Source of the DNA: a virus
Strand: one strand, 5' to 3'
Virus record (IMG/VR): IMGVR_UViG_3300042695_000329
Span: 1 to 28,778 of that record
DNA length: 28,778 nt
Position numbers and translations under genes: made by a program. Each line of letters begins with the position of its first letter. The stretch's first letter is position 1. Positions 21,673 to 28,778 of the stretch are shown one piece after another. The notes beneath the pieces were generated by a model, which was given only the letters and a program-made list of their open reading frames with translations, did no database searches and was not told the DNA's origin.

Positions 21673-22198
21673 TCAAGAACGTTATCATGAATACATACTT
21701 CGTCGTACAAAGGAGTCAGATGAATTGAATAATCTAAAAGAATACCCTTATCCCAAGTGGGATTTCCGTTTTCTCAAGCTTGCAAAAGAAATTTCTACTT
21801 GGAGCAAAGACCCTTCAAGCAAGATTGGCGCAGTCATTGTAAATGATGAGCGTCGTATTCTTGCTACTGGATATAACGGGTTTCCTCGTGGCATCGCAGA
21901 CACGCATGAGCGTCTGAACGATCGTGAAGAAAAGTATCCTCGTATTATCCATGCTGAGATGAATGCTCTTATGAATGCCTTGTATAGTGGTGTATCTGTT
22001 AAAGGTGCTACATTGTACGTCTATGGTCTTCCAGTTTGTTCTGATTGCACTAAATCTGTTATTCAATCTGGTATTAAACGTATCGTTCTTTCTCCTCCAG
22101 AATTGGCTCCAGAAAAGTGGCGTGAAGCTTGGGAAAAGATTTCTGAACCTATGTTTAGAGAAGCTCGAGTAGATATCAGCAAGATCATTTTTGATTAA
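21665..22198 (+). CDS. cd: dCMP deaminase
   Basis: A zinc-dependent cytidine-deaminase-fold enzyme, 177 residues, that converts dCMP to dUMP and so feeds dTMP synthesis. The zinc site is HAEMNAL (His and catalytic Glu) with PVCSDC (two cysteines), and SSKIGAVIVNDERRIL matches the family core. The N-terminal 35 residues are polar and extra. It overlaps the 70-aa gene and is followed two bases after its stop by the UDG-like gene. Together with dCMP hydroxymethylase it shares the dCMP pool, so the phage can set the balance between thymidine and modified cytosine. Confidence 0.92.
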   Translation: MTDQERYHEYILRRTKESDELNNLKEYPYPKWDFRFLKLAKEISTWSKDPSSKIGAVIVNDERRILATGYNGFPRGIADTHERLNDREEKYPRIIHAEMNALMNALYSGVSVKGATLYVYGLPVCSDCTKSVIQSGIKRIVLSPPELAPEKWREAWEKISEPMFREARVDISKIIFD

Positions 22199-22200
22199 TC

Positions 22201-22566
22201 ATGCAAGATGTTATCGTCGTAGGGATTAATCCCTCGAGTGGCAAACAAAATAAAACGAGTCCATCCATCAAGAAATTAAATTGTTGGATGGACTCGTTTG
22301 GTATAGATTACTATTCTTTTACGAATGTGATCCATCAAACTGGTGCGTACAAACAATCTTTTGTTGACAAAAATGCACTTTTATGTTACATTAAAGGTTA
22401 TAAAAAGGTGATAGCGCTCGGACCGTTCGTGTCAAAAACGCTAAATAGTATCGGTGTTGACCATTACACGATGCCTCATCCTTCTCCTTTAAATCGACAG
22501 CTTAACGATAAAGAATATGAAGCGATGAAACTTGAAGAATGCAAAAAATTTATGGAGTCGGTATGA
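22201..22566 (+). CDS. Minimal uracil-DNA-glycosylase-fold protein (121 aa)
   Basis: Two motifs of the UDG superfamily are present in order: GINPSSGK (8-15), like motif 1 of the Mug group, and MPHPSPLNRQ (91-100), like motif 2 of UDG. The strand KKVIALGPFVSKTL (68-81) lies where the fold expects it. At 121 residues it is much smaller than typical enzymes (about 170-230), so it is a minimal or divergent member. Its substrate is unknown. It could remove uracil arising from dCMP deamination or act on another base. It overlaps the glycosyltransferase gene by ATGA and contains a promoter. Confidence 0.6.
   Translation: MQDVIVVGINPSSGKQNKTSPSIKKLNCWMDSFGIDYYSFTNVIHQTGAYKQSFVDKNALLCYIKGYKKVIALGPFVSKTLNSIGVDHYTMPHPSPLNRQLNDKEYEAMKLEECKKFMESV
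22364..22392 (+). promoter_or_regulatory. Internal sigma70-type promoter
   Basis: TTGACA (22364-22369), a 17-base spacer and TACATT (22387-22392), about 170 bases before the glycosyltransferase start. It may give the glycosyltransferase, mutase and methyltransferase their own transcript. Confidence 0.5.
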
Positions 22567-23660
22567 AAAAAATTCTTATTACTGGTATGAACAAACTCCA
22601 ATGCTCTAAAGATTTCTTTCTAAATCAAGAGCTTAAGGTTGTTCCATCACATTATTCTCTTATTCGTTGCCTCGAGGATATGGGGTATGAGGTAGACCAG
22701 AGGCCCGTCAGCCTTGGAGAGGACCTCTCTGGGTACGATGAAGTAATCGTTTATATCCACAGCATCCAAGCATTCTGTCAGTATCTGTGGGCAGGGTTAT
22801 ATGCTGTTTATGCGCGTCCTAACTGTATTATCGCCTTTGATGATTGGCAATTCAATCAGATCTATGGTGCTATTCAGACCTATCAAGAGAAGATGGAAGA
22901 AGACGATCCGGGTATTTTCCGTGATTATCTCTTTGATCTTTGGCAAGGTACTGAAGATAAAGAAACAGTCATGAAGTACAAGGACATTTATATCGAAGCT
23001 TGCAAGATTATTACAAGCAAGAGCAATCGTCTTCTCGTAAGTGCATTTTCTGGTGGTGATCTTGGTCTTCTGAATCTTGGATGGAATCCAGAAAACGTTT
23101 ATCAGTACAATCCAAATCCTTATCATTTGAATCGTCGTGCTGATAACTCATATGGCACCGGAGAAGTTAGTCTTGCAAGCTTCTTTGATGACGAGATTGA
23201 AAAAGAATTTAAATGGAATTTCGCGTCTCTTGTTCAAGAGAAAACGCGTAAATGGCTCAAAGCGCAGCAACCTGAAAAGTGGAAGTGGGAAATTATTTAC
23301 TATGGCGCTAAGCGTGGTAAGTATAAGTCGGAGCGTAAAACCGAACCCGAAATGGTAAAGGTCTTCGAGAAGCAGTGGGGATGCCTGATGCCAGGATATT
23401 TCCATGCCGGATCGGGATGGTGGCGAGCACGCCCGCTGCAGGTTGCTGACGCTGGGTCTATCATTATTGGTGACAAACCAGAAATGATGGTGTACTATAA
23501 AGATGAGGCTCTTGCTGGTCTCAGAGTTCAAGATGTAGAAGCTATGGATCTGTCTCAGCTTAAAGCAACAGCAAAAGCTCAACGTGATGCCATCTATGAT
23601 ATTCATCCTCTAGATAAAAAAGTACAACAAGAAGAATTGAAGAGGATCCTCGAAGCATGA
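22563..23660 (+). CDS. GT-B-like glycosyltransferase, candidate DNA sugar transferase
   Basis: The ATG at 22563 (MKKILITGMN) has a GGAG site and overlaps the previous stop. The 365-residue protein begins with a Rossmann-type strand, and PSHYSLIRCLEDMGYEV with VIVYIHSIQAF resembles the N-terminal half of phage GT-B enzymes. The C-terminal half has EIIYYGAKRGKYKSER and a basic motif followed by RPLQVADAGSIIIGD and YYKDE, as in nucleotide-sugar-binding domains of T4 beta-glucosyltransferase-type proteins. No close match to the T4 alpha or beta enzyme is evident. Its overlap with the UDP-galactopyranose mutase gene suggests that it uses that sugar donor, which is an inference. Confidence 0.6.
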   Translation: MKKILITGMNKLQCSKDFFLNQELKVVPSHYSLIRCLEDMGYEVDQRPVSLGEDLSGYDEVIVYIHSIQAFCQYLWAGLYAVYARPNCIIAFDDWQFNQIYGAIQTYQEKMEEDDPGIFRDYLFDLWQGTEDKETVMKYKDIYIEACKIITSKSNRLLVSAFSGGDLGLLNLGWNPENVYQYNPNPYHLNRRADNSYGTGEVSLASFFDDEIEKEFKWNFASLVQEKTRKWLKAQQPEKWKWEIIYYGAKRGKYKSERKTEPEMVKVFEKQWGCLMPGYFHAGSGWWRARPLQVADAGSIIIGDKPEMMVYYKDEALAGLRVQDVEAMDLSQLKATAKAQRDAIYDIHPLDKKVQQEELKRILEA

Positions 23661-24658
23661 ATATTTTAGTTGTTGGAGCTGGTTTATCTGGTGTAACGAT
23701 TGCTCGTGAGCTTGCAGAAGCAGGTCATATTGTAGATGTGATTGATAAACGCGATCACGTTGCCGGTAATGCTTATGAATACATAAACGAGTATGGTATT
23801 CGAGTACACAAATATGGCCCTCATCTGTTCCATACAAGCAATAAAACTGTATTCGATTGGCTGAGTAAATTTACTGAATGGGCAGAACACCGTCATAAGG
23901 TAAAAGCTCAGCTTCAGGATGGCCGTTACGTAACTCTACCAGTTAACAAAGAAACTAAAGAAATTGTTGGTGAAGAAAACGTTCTTGATATTTTCTTTAG
24001 ACCCTACACAAAGAAAATGTGGGGTGTAGAACTCGATGAACTCAATCCAGAGGTTATTAATAGAGTTCCTATCCGTGATGATATGAATGAGTATTACTTT
24101 CCTAATGATGAGTATCAAGCTGTTCCTCTTCATAGTTATACAGACATGGTAAATAACATTCTATCGCATATCAACATTACTGTGAAGTTAAACACTTCTT
24201 ATGATAAAGGTATGAACGCGCATTACGATCACGTATTTAACTCGATGCCAATCGATGAATACTTTGATTTTAAATATGGTCATCTTCCTTATCGCTCAAT
24301 TAAATTCGAGACAGTAACTCTGCCAATCTCAAGTGCTCTACCAGCTCCGACAGTAAACTTTACTCATGACGGGCCAAACACTCGAGTTACTGAATGGAAA
24401 AAAATTGCTGCGCATGGTTCGAATAAATATTACACAACGCTTACTTTTGAAGAGCCTTGCGATTATAAAGATAATAACATGGAACGTTATTATCCAGTCA
24501 AAGATCGTGACGGTAAAAATCGTGAGCTTTATGAAAAATATAAAAGTGAACAACCAGAGCACATGACCTTTATCGGCAGATGCGGACTCTACGCATATTT
24601 GGATATGCATCAAGCCGTAAGTTCTGCTCTGGCAACAGCGAGAAAGTTTTTATCATGA
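23657..24658 (+). CDS. glf: UDP-galactopyranose mutase
   Basis: A flavoenzyme that converts UDP-galactopyranose to UDP-galactofuranose. Some relatives also act on UDP-arabinopyranose. The FAD-binding GAGLSG (7-12) and DKRDHVAGNAYEY, the HKYGPHLFHTSN block, RPYTKKMWG, RVPIRDDMNEYYFPNDEYQ, YYPVKDRDGKN and FIGRCGLYAYLDMHQ with its substrate-binding Arg all follow bacterial Glf. The length of 333 is slightly below the usual 370-390. It overlaps the glycosyltransferase upstream and the methyltransferase downstream, both by ATGA. It gives a furanose donor for sugar transfer to DNA or another phage or cell component. Confidence 0.93.
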   Translation: MNILVVGAGLSGVTIARELAEAGHIVDVIDKRDHVAGNAYEYINEYGIRVHKYGPHLFHTSNKTVFDWLSKFTEWAEHRHKVKAQLQDGRYVTLPVNKETKEIVGEENVLDIFFRPYTKKMWGVELDELNPEVINRVPIRDDMNEYYFPNDEYQAVPLHSYTDMVNNILSHINITVKLNTSYDKGMNAHYDHVFNSMPIDEYFDFKYGHLPYRSIKFETVTLPISSALPAPTVNFTHDGPNTRVTEWKKIAAHGSNKYYTTLTFEEPCDYKDNNMERYYPVKDRDGKNRELYEKYKSEQPEHMTFIGRCGLYAYLDMHQAVSSALATARKFLS

Positions 24659-25863
24659 GCGAATTTACCCATGCAAGTATTGTGCCTTTGATTGGTGGAG
24701 AAACTATCGGATCACACAGAGCGTTCGGTGCACCACCAATTCATTTTATGTCATATGAAGCTTTTGCTGCTAATGACAAGCACATCTTAAATTATTACGA
24801 AAACAAAATCCCCTACTATGTACTCGATAAAGGAATGTCTCCTCCAGTAAATGAGAAGGCAGATGTTGTTGCATCTGTTTGCCCTTGTGCCGGTCTGTCC
24901 ATGATGTCGCATGGTTATGGAGACGACAACGAGAATAATAAATGGATGATAGAAACCACAAAGTACATTCTCGGCGATTATAAACCAAAGGTTCTTTGGG
25001 GTGAGAATGCTCCAGGTTTTGCCGGTAAGATCGGTAAAAACATTCGTGAAGAACTCAAACAGATTGGCAAAGATAACGGATACACTATGTCTGTTTATCG
25101 TACTAAATCTCTTCTTCACGGTGTTCCACAGGTTCGTGAACGTTCTTTCTATTTCTTTTGGAAAGGTACTCAAGTTCCTCTGTTCAATTACTATAATCGT
25201 GAGTACACGCCGATCGAAGATCTGATTCGTAATGTAAAATCGAACTATCAGATGGAACCGATTAACCCCAAGAAGCCATCCGAGAATCCATATTACAAGT
25301 ACATCCTTGAAGAAATTCATGGTGGTCGTACTCATAAAGAACATCATGAGGCTATTCCACTTACATCTGCTCGTGGTGTATGCGCTTTTAGTTATATTGA
25401 AAGTATGGGACATAACTATAAGCAAGTTGGTGAATGGATGGCTAAAAACGGCTTTGAGAAAGAAGTCGAAAAGTGTGATTACAAATACAAGAAACTCGAG
25501 GCTGGAAATAGCATCATGCGTCGAGGTGTAATTGTACCAAAAGATCGCATTGGTGCTTTCGTAGGCCACTATCCAGTGATGCTTACACACCCCGATGAAG
25601 ACCGTTTCATTACATACCGAGAAGCAATGTCAATCATGGGCCTTCCAGAAGACTTTGAGTTGGTCGATGCAAGCCCACGTAATGCTAACCATATATGCCA
25701 GAATGTACCAGTACAGACGGCCCAGGACATGGCTACAGAGGTTCTAGCGACACTCCGAGGCCAAAGAAATTGGGTTGACACCGATTACATTTTGCAGTAT
25801 AATACTACACAGAAGCTCGAATACGATGAGCAAAAGAATACGCTAGAGGAATTTTTTGTATGA
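24655..25863 (+). CDS. C5 cytosine DNA methyltransferase-like protein
   Basis: The ATG at 24655 (MSEFTHASIVPLIGG) overlaps the mutase stop. Motif I is present in altered form as LIGGETIGSHRAFG (12-25). The catalytic motif IV is VCPCAGLS with Cys78 after Pro77, motif VI is ENAPG (117-121), motif VIII is QVRERSFYFF, and the C-terminal motifs include YREAMSIMGLPEDFEL and QNVPVQTAQDMATEVL. All are consistent with a Dcm-type enzyme of 402 residues. The target-recognition region in the middle is unfamiliar. A C5 methylase beside a dCMP hydroxymethylase is unusual, because C5 would already be substituted. The product could act before full substitution, on host DNA, or differently. Confidence 0.8.
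   Translation: MSEFTHASIVPLIGGETIGSHRAFGAPPIHFMSYEAFAANDKHILNYYENKIPYYVLDKGMSPPVNEKADVVASVCPCAGLSMMSHGYGDDNENNKWMIETTKYILGDYKPKVLWGENAPGFAGKIGKNIREELKQIGKDNGYTMSVYRTKSLLHGVPQVRERSFYFFWKGTQVPLFNYYNREYTPIEDLIRNVKSNYQMEPINPKKPSENPYYKYILEEIHGGRTHKEHHEAIPLTSARGVCAFSYIESMGHNYKQVGEWMAKNGFEKEVEKCDYKYKKLEAGNSIMRRGVIVPKDRIGAFVGHYPVMLTHPDEDRFITYREAMSIMGLPEDFELVDASPRNANHICQNVPVQTAQDMATEVLATLRGQRNWVDTDYILQYNTTQKLEYDEQKNTLEEFFV
25775..25803 (+). promoter_or_regulatory. Internal sigma70-type promoter
   Basis: TTGACA (25775-25780), a 17-base spacer and TATAAT (25798-25803), a perfect consensus, in the last codons of the methyltransferase gene and about 60 bases before dexA. It should transcribe dexA and the GT-A gene separately. 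Confidence 0.7.
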
Positions 25864-26495
25864 GAACAGATTTTATTTTAGACTTTGAAACAATCGGGCA
25901 ATGCTCAAGGCTTGCTCCTGCTATCGATTGTTCTTATACAACATTTGTTTGGGAAAGATTTCTTGAACAACCTTATTCTTTTCAAGAGCTTGTAGACACG
26001 ATTCAAAAATCAAAATTGTCTATTAAAGATCAAGTTACTAATTATGACTTCTCTTATAAAGAAGAAGATCTGAACTGGTGGATGCAACAAGCGCCTGAAG
26101 TAAAGAAGAACATCAAGCCTCTTCCTACCGATCTTACCGTTCCTCAGTTTATTGAGACTATGATTTCTTATCTTCGCAAATCAGAAAAGATCTCTTACTG
26201 GTGGAGTCGTTCGAACGGGTTTGATCCTGTAATTTTGGATCATCTTTCGATGTCTGTTCATAAAGATAAGTTTCTAAACGAATACATTCCTTTTTGGAGA
26301 GTTCGTGATACTCGTACTTACATCGACGCATCATTCGATTTTAGTACAAAAAATGGATTTGTTCCAATCGCTGATGAAGAATATTGGAATAATAACTTTA
26401 AAGCTCATGATAGTGTACACGACGTAGCAGCTGATATTCTACGTCTTCAAACTATTCATAGAGCACAACACGATATGGAGCAAGTTGAGAGATGA
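25860..26495 (+). CDS. dexA: DexA-like 3'-5' exonuclease
   Basis: A DnaQ-fold exonuclease of 211 residues. The metal-binding residues are DFETIG (8-13), Asp in SNGFDPVIL, and HDSVHDVAADILRL near the C-terminus, with His and Asp in the ExoX-type order. WWMQQAPEVKKNIKP and RVRDTRTYIDA also match T4 exonuclease A. It may degrade host DNA or process ends. The ATG overlaps the methyltransferase stop, and the gene's own promoter lies upstream. The length is close to T4 DexA (227). Confidence 0.85.
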   Translation: MRTDFILDFETIGQCSRLAPAIDCSYTTFVWERFLEQPYSFQELVDTIQKSKLSIKDQVTNYDFSYKEEDLNWWMQQAPEVKKNIKPLPTDLTVPQFIETMISYLRKSEKISYWWSRSNGFDPVILDHLSMSVHKDKFLNEYIPFWRVRDTRTYIDASFDFSTKNGFVPIADEEYWNNNFKAHDSVHDVAADILRLQTIHRAQHDMEQVER

Positions 26496-27388
26496 AAATT
26501 GAAGTATCAATTCAAGATCTACAGAAATACAAAATTTTTGTAGGTACACCAATGTATGGCGGTAACTGCACCGGCATCTATACTAAGTCATGCACAGATT
26601 TAGCAATGATAACTGCAGCAAACGGTATCAATCTTCGCTTTTATTATCTATTTAATGAGAGTCTTATTCAAAGAGCTCGTAATTATATCGTAGATGAATT
26701 CCTGCGTTCTGACGCCACTCATCTTATGTTTATCGATGCTGATATTGGTTTTAATGCTAAAGATGTTTTGAGTCTTCTTGCCGTGTATCATACAGATCCA
26801 GCAAAATACAACGTACTAACTGGACCTTATCCAAAGAAAACTATTGCATGGGAAAAGGTAAAGAAAGCTGCAGATGCCGGCCGCGGAGATGAAAACCCGT
26901 TTGATCTTGAGCAGTACAGTGCTGACTTTGTTTTCAACCCTGTTCATAAGCTTGCAAGTTTTAATCTTTCAGAGCCACTTGAAATTGGTGAAGGTGGTAC
27001 CGGTTTCATGTTGATTCCTCGTGAGACCTTTGAAAGATACAAAGAAGCATATCCTGAACTATCGTATAAACCAGATCATGCCCGCACAGAGAATTTCGAC
27101 GGTTCTCGTGACATCATGGCTTATTTTGATTGCATAATTGATCCTGAAACAAAAAGATATTTGTCGGAAGATTATTTCTTCTGTAAAAAATCTCGTCAAG
27201 CTGGAATGCAAATCTTTATGTGCCCTTGGATGCAACTCAATCATGTTGGTTCTTATATCTTCAAGGGAAACATGGGCGCAATTGGTTCACTCGGTGTGTC
27301 TGCTACAGCAGATAAAACGAGTAATAAAAAGAACTATGAGAATAACCAGTTGACAAATAAGAAAAAACGTAGTAATATTAACAGATAA
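26492..27388 (+). CDS. GT-A glycosyltransferase (298 aa)
   Basis: The N-terminal half has the phage GT-A pattern: KIFVGTPMYGG (14-24), ESLIQRARNYIVDEFL (56-71) and a DxD motif in MFIDADIGF (79-87, Asp82/Asp84), which binds the metal and nucleotide sugar. ACG-like acceptor features cannot be read. EIGEGGTGFMLIPRE and SEDYFFCKKSRQAG carry the expected second-half acidic residues. The C-terminus after about 275 is lysine/asparagine-rich. A second glycosyltransferase near the mutase suggests a two-sugar chain or separate targets. Similar proteins are common in T4-like phages with unknown acceptors. It overlaps dexA by ATGA. Confidence 0.75.
   Translation: MKIEVSIQDLQKYKIFVGTPMYGGNCTGIYTKSCTDLAMITAANGINLRFYYLFNESLIQRARNYIVDEFLRSDATHLMFIDADIGFNAKDVLSLLAVYHTDPAKYNVLTGPYPKKTIAWEKVKKAADAGRGDENPFDLEQYSADFVFNPVHKLASFNLSEPLEIGEGGTGFMLIPRETFERYKEAYPELSYKPDHARTENFDGSRDIMAYFDCIIDPETKRYLSEDYFFCKKSRQAGMQIFMCPWMQLNHVGSYIFKGNMGAIGSLGVSATADKTSNKKNYENNQLTNKKKRSNINR
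27350..27378 (+). promoter_or_regulatory. Sigma70-type promoter for gene 45
   Basis: TTGACA (27350-27355), a 17-base spacer and TAATAT (27373-27378), inside the tail of the GT-A gene. It lies about 32 bases before the clamp ATG, whose GGAG site is well placed. Confidence 0.75.
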
Positions 27389-27409
27389 GAACCATAGGAG
27401 ATCTATATA

Positions 27410-28072
27410 ATGAAATTTTCTGAGCGCACTCTCACTATTCTCAAAAGCTTTTCAAGCATTAACAAATCTATCTTGATGAAAGAAGGTAATGTTCTTAAGA
27501 CTGTTACCCCTGAAAAAACTCTTATTGCCATCGCAGCGATTCCAGATCAGATCCCAGCTCAAGCTTGCATCTATGATTTGTCTCGCTTTTTGTCAATTTT
27601 GAGCCTCTACAAAGACCCCGATGTCGAGTTTCATGATAAATACTTTATGATCAAGGACGGCAAACAGCGCACAAAATATGTGTATGCCGATATCTCTATG
27701 ATCCATGCAGCCCCTGAAAAAGAAATCAAAATTCCTTCTTCAGACGTTGTAGTAAGTGTATCTTGGAATGATATGCAGTCTGTTATTAAAGCAGCTGGTG
27801 TTCTCCAATTTACTGAAGTTGCGTTCGTTGGTGAAGCCGGTAAGATCTATCTGAAAGCCATGAACAGCGCACAAGAAAATTCTGATGACTACGGCGTTGA
27901 AATCGGCGAGACATCAGATGAATTTAAGATTATTATCAAAACAGATAATCTTAAGCTCTTGCCTCAGGACTATCAAGTTACTCTTTGCGCAAAGGGTATC
28001 TCTGAGTTCAAGGGCAGCGACGTAACTTATTACGTCGGTATTGAAACTAAGTCGACTTATAAAAAAGGATAA
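27410..28072 (+). CDS. 45: Sliding clamp gp45
   Basis: A 220-residue trimeric clamp subunit that tethers gp43 to DNA and activates late transcription with gp55. The length and layout match T4 gp45 (228): MKFSERTLTILKSFSSIN at the start, YDLSRFLSILSLYKDPDVEF (54-73), a central YADISMIHAAPEKEI, and the C-terminal LKLLPQDYQVTLCAKGISEFKG. It precedes the gene 44 region, as in T4. An AGGAG site lies before the ATG. Confidence 0.93.
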   Translation: MKFSERTLTILKSFSSINKSILMKEGNVLKTVTPEKTLIAIAAIPDQIPAQACIYDLSRFLSILSLYKDPDVEFHDKYFMIKDGKQRTKYVYADISMIHAAPEKEIKIPSSDVVVSVSWNDMQSVIKAAGVLQFTEVAFVGEAGKIYLKAMNSAQENSDDYGVEIGETSDEFKIIIKTDNLKLLPQDYQVTLCAKGISEFKGSDVTYYVGIETKSTYKKG

Positions 28073-28077
28073 TTGAA

Positions 28078-28314
28078 ATGAGTGAACAAGAAAAAGTACA
28101 GCTTTCGCTGCAAGATATCGCAACAGTAATTCAAATGATCGATATCACTTCTCGCCGTGGTGCGTATGAAGGTCGTGAACTTGCCGGTGTTGGCATGCTT
28201 CGCAATAAGTTTGAAATGTTCCTTCAGCAAAATGCACCACAAGGTGAAAAGCCACAAGGTGCTATGCCGGCCGCAGTTCCAGAAGGACCTCTTGCTGACA
28301 AGGTTCAAGAATAA
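28078..28314 (+). CDS. Hypothetical protein between clamp and clamp loader (78 aa)
   Basis: An N-terminal helical part (LSLQDIATVIQMIDITSRRG and EGRELAGVGMLRNKFEMFL) is followed by a Pro/Gly/Ala/Gln-rich tail. Similar small proteins lie beside gene 45 in T4-like phages, but I cannot name a function. An AAGGATAATTGA segment with a ribosome-binding site precedes its ATG five bases after the clamp stop. It is followed by a terminator, so the transcript probably ends here in part. Confidence 0.65.
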   Translation: MSEQEKVQLSLQDIATVIQMIDITSRRGAYEGRELAGVGMLRNKFEMFLQQNAPQGEKPQGAMPAAVPEGPLADKVQE

Positions 28315-28316
28315 TT

Positions 28317-28337
28317 GAAGGGGCGTAAAGCCCCTTC
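28317..28337 (+). terminator. Terminator-like hairpin after the clamp genes
   Basis: GAAGGGGC (28317-28324) pairs with GCCCCTTC (28330-28337) around GTAAA, eight pairs with four GC in a row. The following TTACTCCTTATATT is only partly T-rich, so termination may be incomplete and let some transcripts reach gene 44. Confidence 0.6.
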
Positions 28338-28367
28338 TTACTCCTTATATTATGAAAATGGTGATGA

Positions 28368-28778
28368 ATGTCTATTGACACAAAAGCAAATGAAGTACTC
28401 TGGGTCGAGCGATACAGACCTCAGCTAATCAAAGATACTATTCTTCCTGAAAAAATGAAAACGACTTTTCAGAAATTTGTATCTGACGATTCAGTTCCAA
28501 ACCTTCTTCTTACTGGTGGACCGGGTGTAGGTAAAACTACAGTCGCAAAAGCCATGCTTAAAGAAATGGGTTGCGATTATATTGTTAAGAACGGTTCACT
28601 TAACGTGAATATCGATACTCTCCGTTATGAAATCTCTACATATGCATCAGCGGTATCTCTTACCGGTGGTCGCAAATATGTTATCTTCGATGAGGCAGAT
28701 TACCTTAACGCTGCATCTGTTCAGCCAGCACTTCGTAACTTTATCGAAGAATATTCTTCTAATTGTGGTTTTATCTTT
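28368..28778 (+). CDS. 44: Clamp loader large subunit gp44 (partial, runs off the window)
   Basis: The first 137 residues of an AAA+ clamp loader. LWVERYRPQLIKD (11-23) is the RFC N-terminal box, Walker A is GGPGVGKT (50-57), and Walker B is IFDEAD (106-111). It loads the gp45 clamp with gp62. The ATG at 28368 is favoured because upstream ATGs in other frames stop at once. The Shine-Dalgarno is weak (GGTG). The gene continues beyond the right edge. Confidence 0.93.
   Translation, partial: MSIDTKANEVLWVERYRPQLIKDTILPEKMKTTFQKFVSDDSVPNLLLTGGPGVGKTTVAKAMLKEMGCDYIVKNGSLNVNIDTLRYEISTYASAVSLTGGRKYVIFDEADYLNAASVQPALRNFIEEYSSNCGFIF

Noticed and set aside
28352-28378. Short upstream frame (MKMVMNVY) overlapping the gene 44 start
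   Set aside because: It has no ribosome-binding site and is probably chance.
28375-28400. TTGACA and TACTCT in the start of gene 44
   Set aside because: The spacer is only 15 bases and the -10 is poor. It is explained by codons.

Overview
The window is part of the genome of a T4-like, contractile-tailed bacteriophage of a Gram-negative host. The replication, recombination and transcription core is recognisable by motif and gene order: both type II topoisomerase subunits (gp39/60-like and gp52-like), UvsY, UvsW, the late sigma factor gp55, gp47, gp46, DNA polymerase gp43, sliding clamp gp45 and the start of clamp-loader gp44. The host and exact phage genus cannot be fixed from the sequence. 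Gene packing, ATGA/TAATG overlaps and phage-type promoters are typical of T4 relatives.

Layout. Positions 1-368 hold no convincing gene, only a long inverted repeat, a leftward late-promoter motif and a rightward terminator. Positions 369-5703 are read leftward: three tRNA genes, small proteins (one secreted glycine-zipper protein, one HExxH metallopeptidase, two membrane proteins) and the two topoisomerase subunits. A divergent promoter region at about 5704-5806 separates these from the rightward genes. Positions 5807-15261 carry a tail-tube-like protein, uvsY, uvsW, a GIY-YIG/HTH protein, gp55, gp47, gp46 and gp43. Positions 15255-16834 carry a GMP reductase and a MazG-like pyrophosphatase. 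Positions 16919-19603 carry a run of small unknown genes, most with their own strong sigma70-type promoter. Positions 19596-27388 form one tightly overlapping block: a PD-(D/E)XK nuclease-like protein, a DUF1599-like protein, dCMP hydroxymethylase, dCMP deaminase, a very small UDG-fold protein, a GT-B-like glycosyltransferase, UDP-galactopyranose mutase, a C5 cytosine methyltransferase, a DexA-like exonuclease and a GT-A glycosyltransferase. The window ends with gp45, a small protein and gp44.

How it works together. Early promoters fit TTGACA-N17-TATAAT very closely, and their -35 boxes often contain the stop codon of the upstream gene. T4-type late motifs (TATAAATA) suit the encoded gp55. 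The most interesting part is the 20.4-27.4 kb block. It looks like a pathway that makes 5-hydroxymethyl-dCMP and then attaches sugar to DNA. Because a UDP-galactopyranose mutase sits in overlap with a putative glycosyltransferase, I infer that the sugar may be a furanose (galactofuranose or arabinofuranose) rather than glucose. This is an inference from gene content and needs direct nucleoside analysis.
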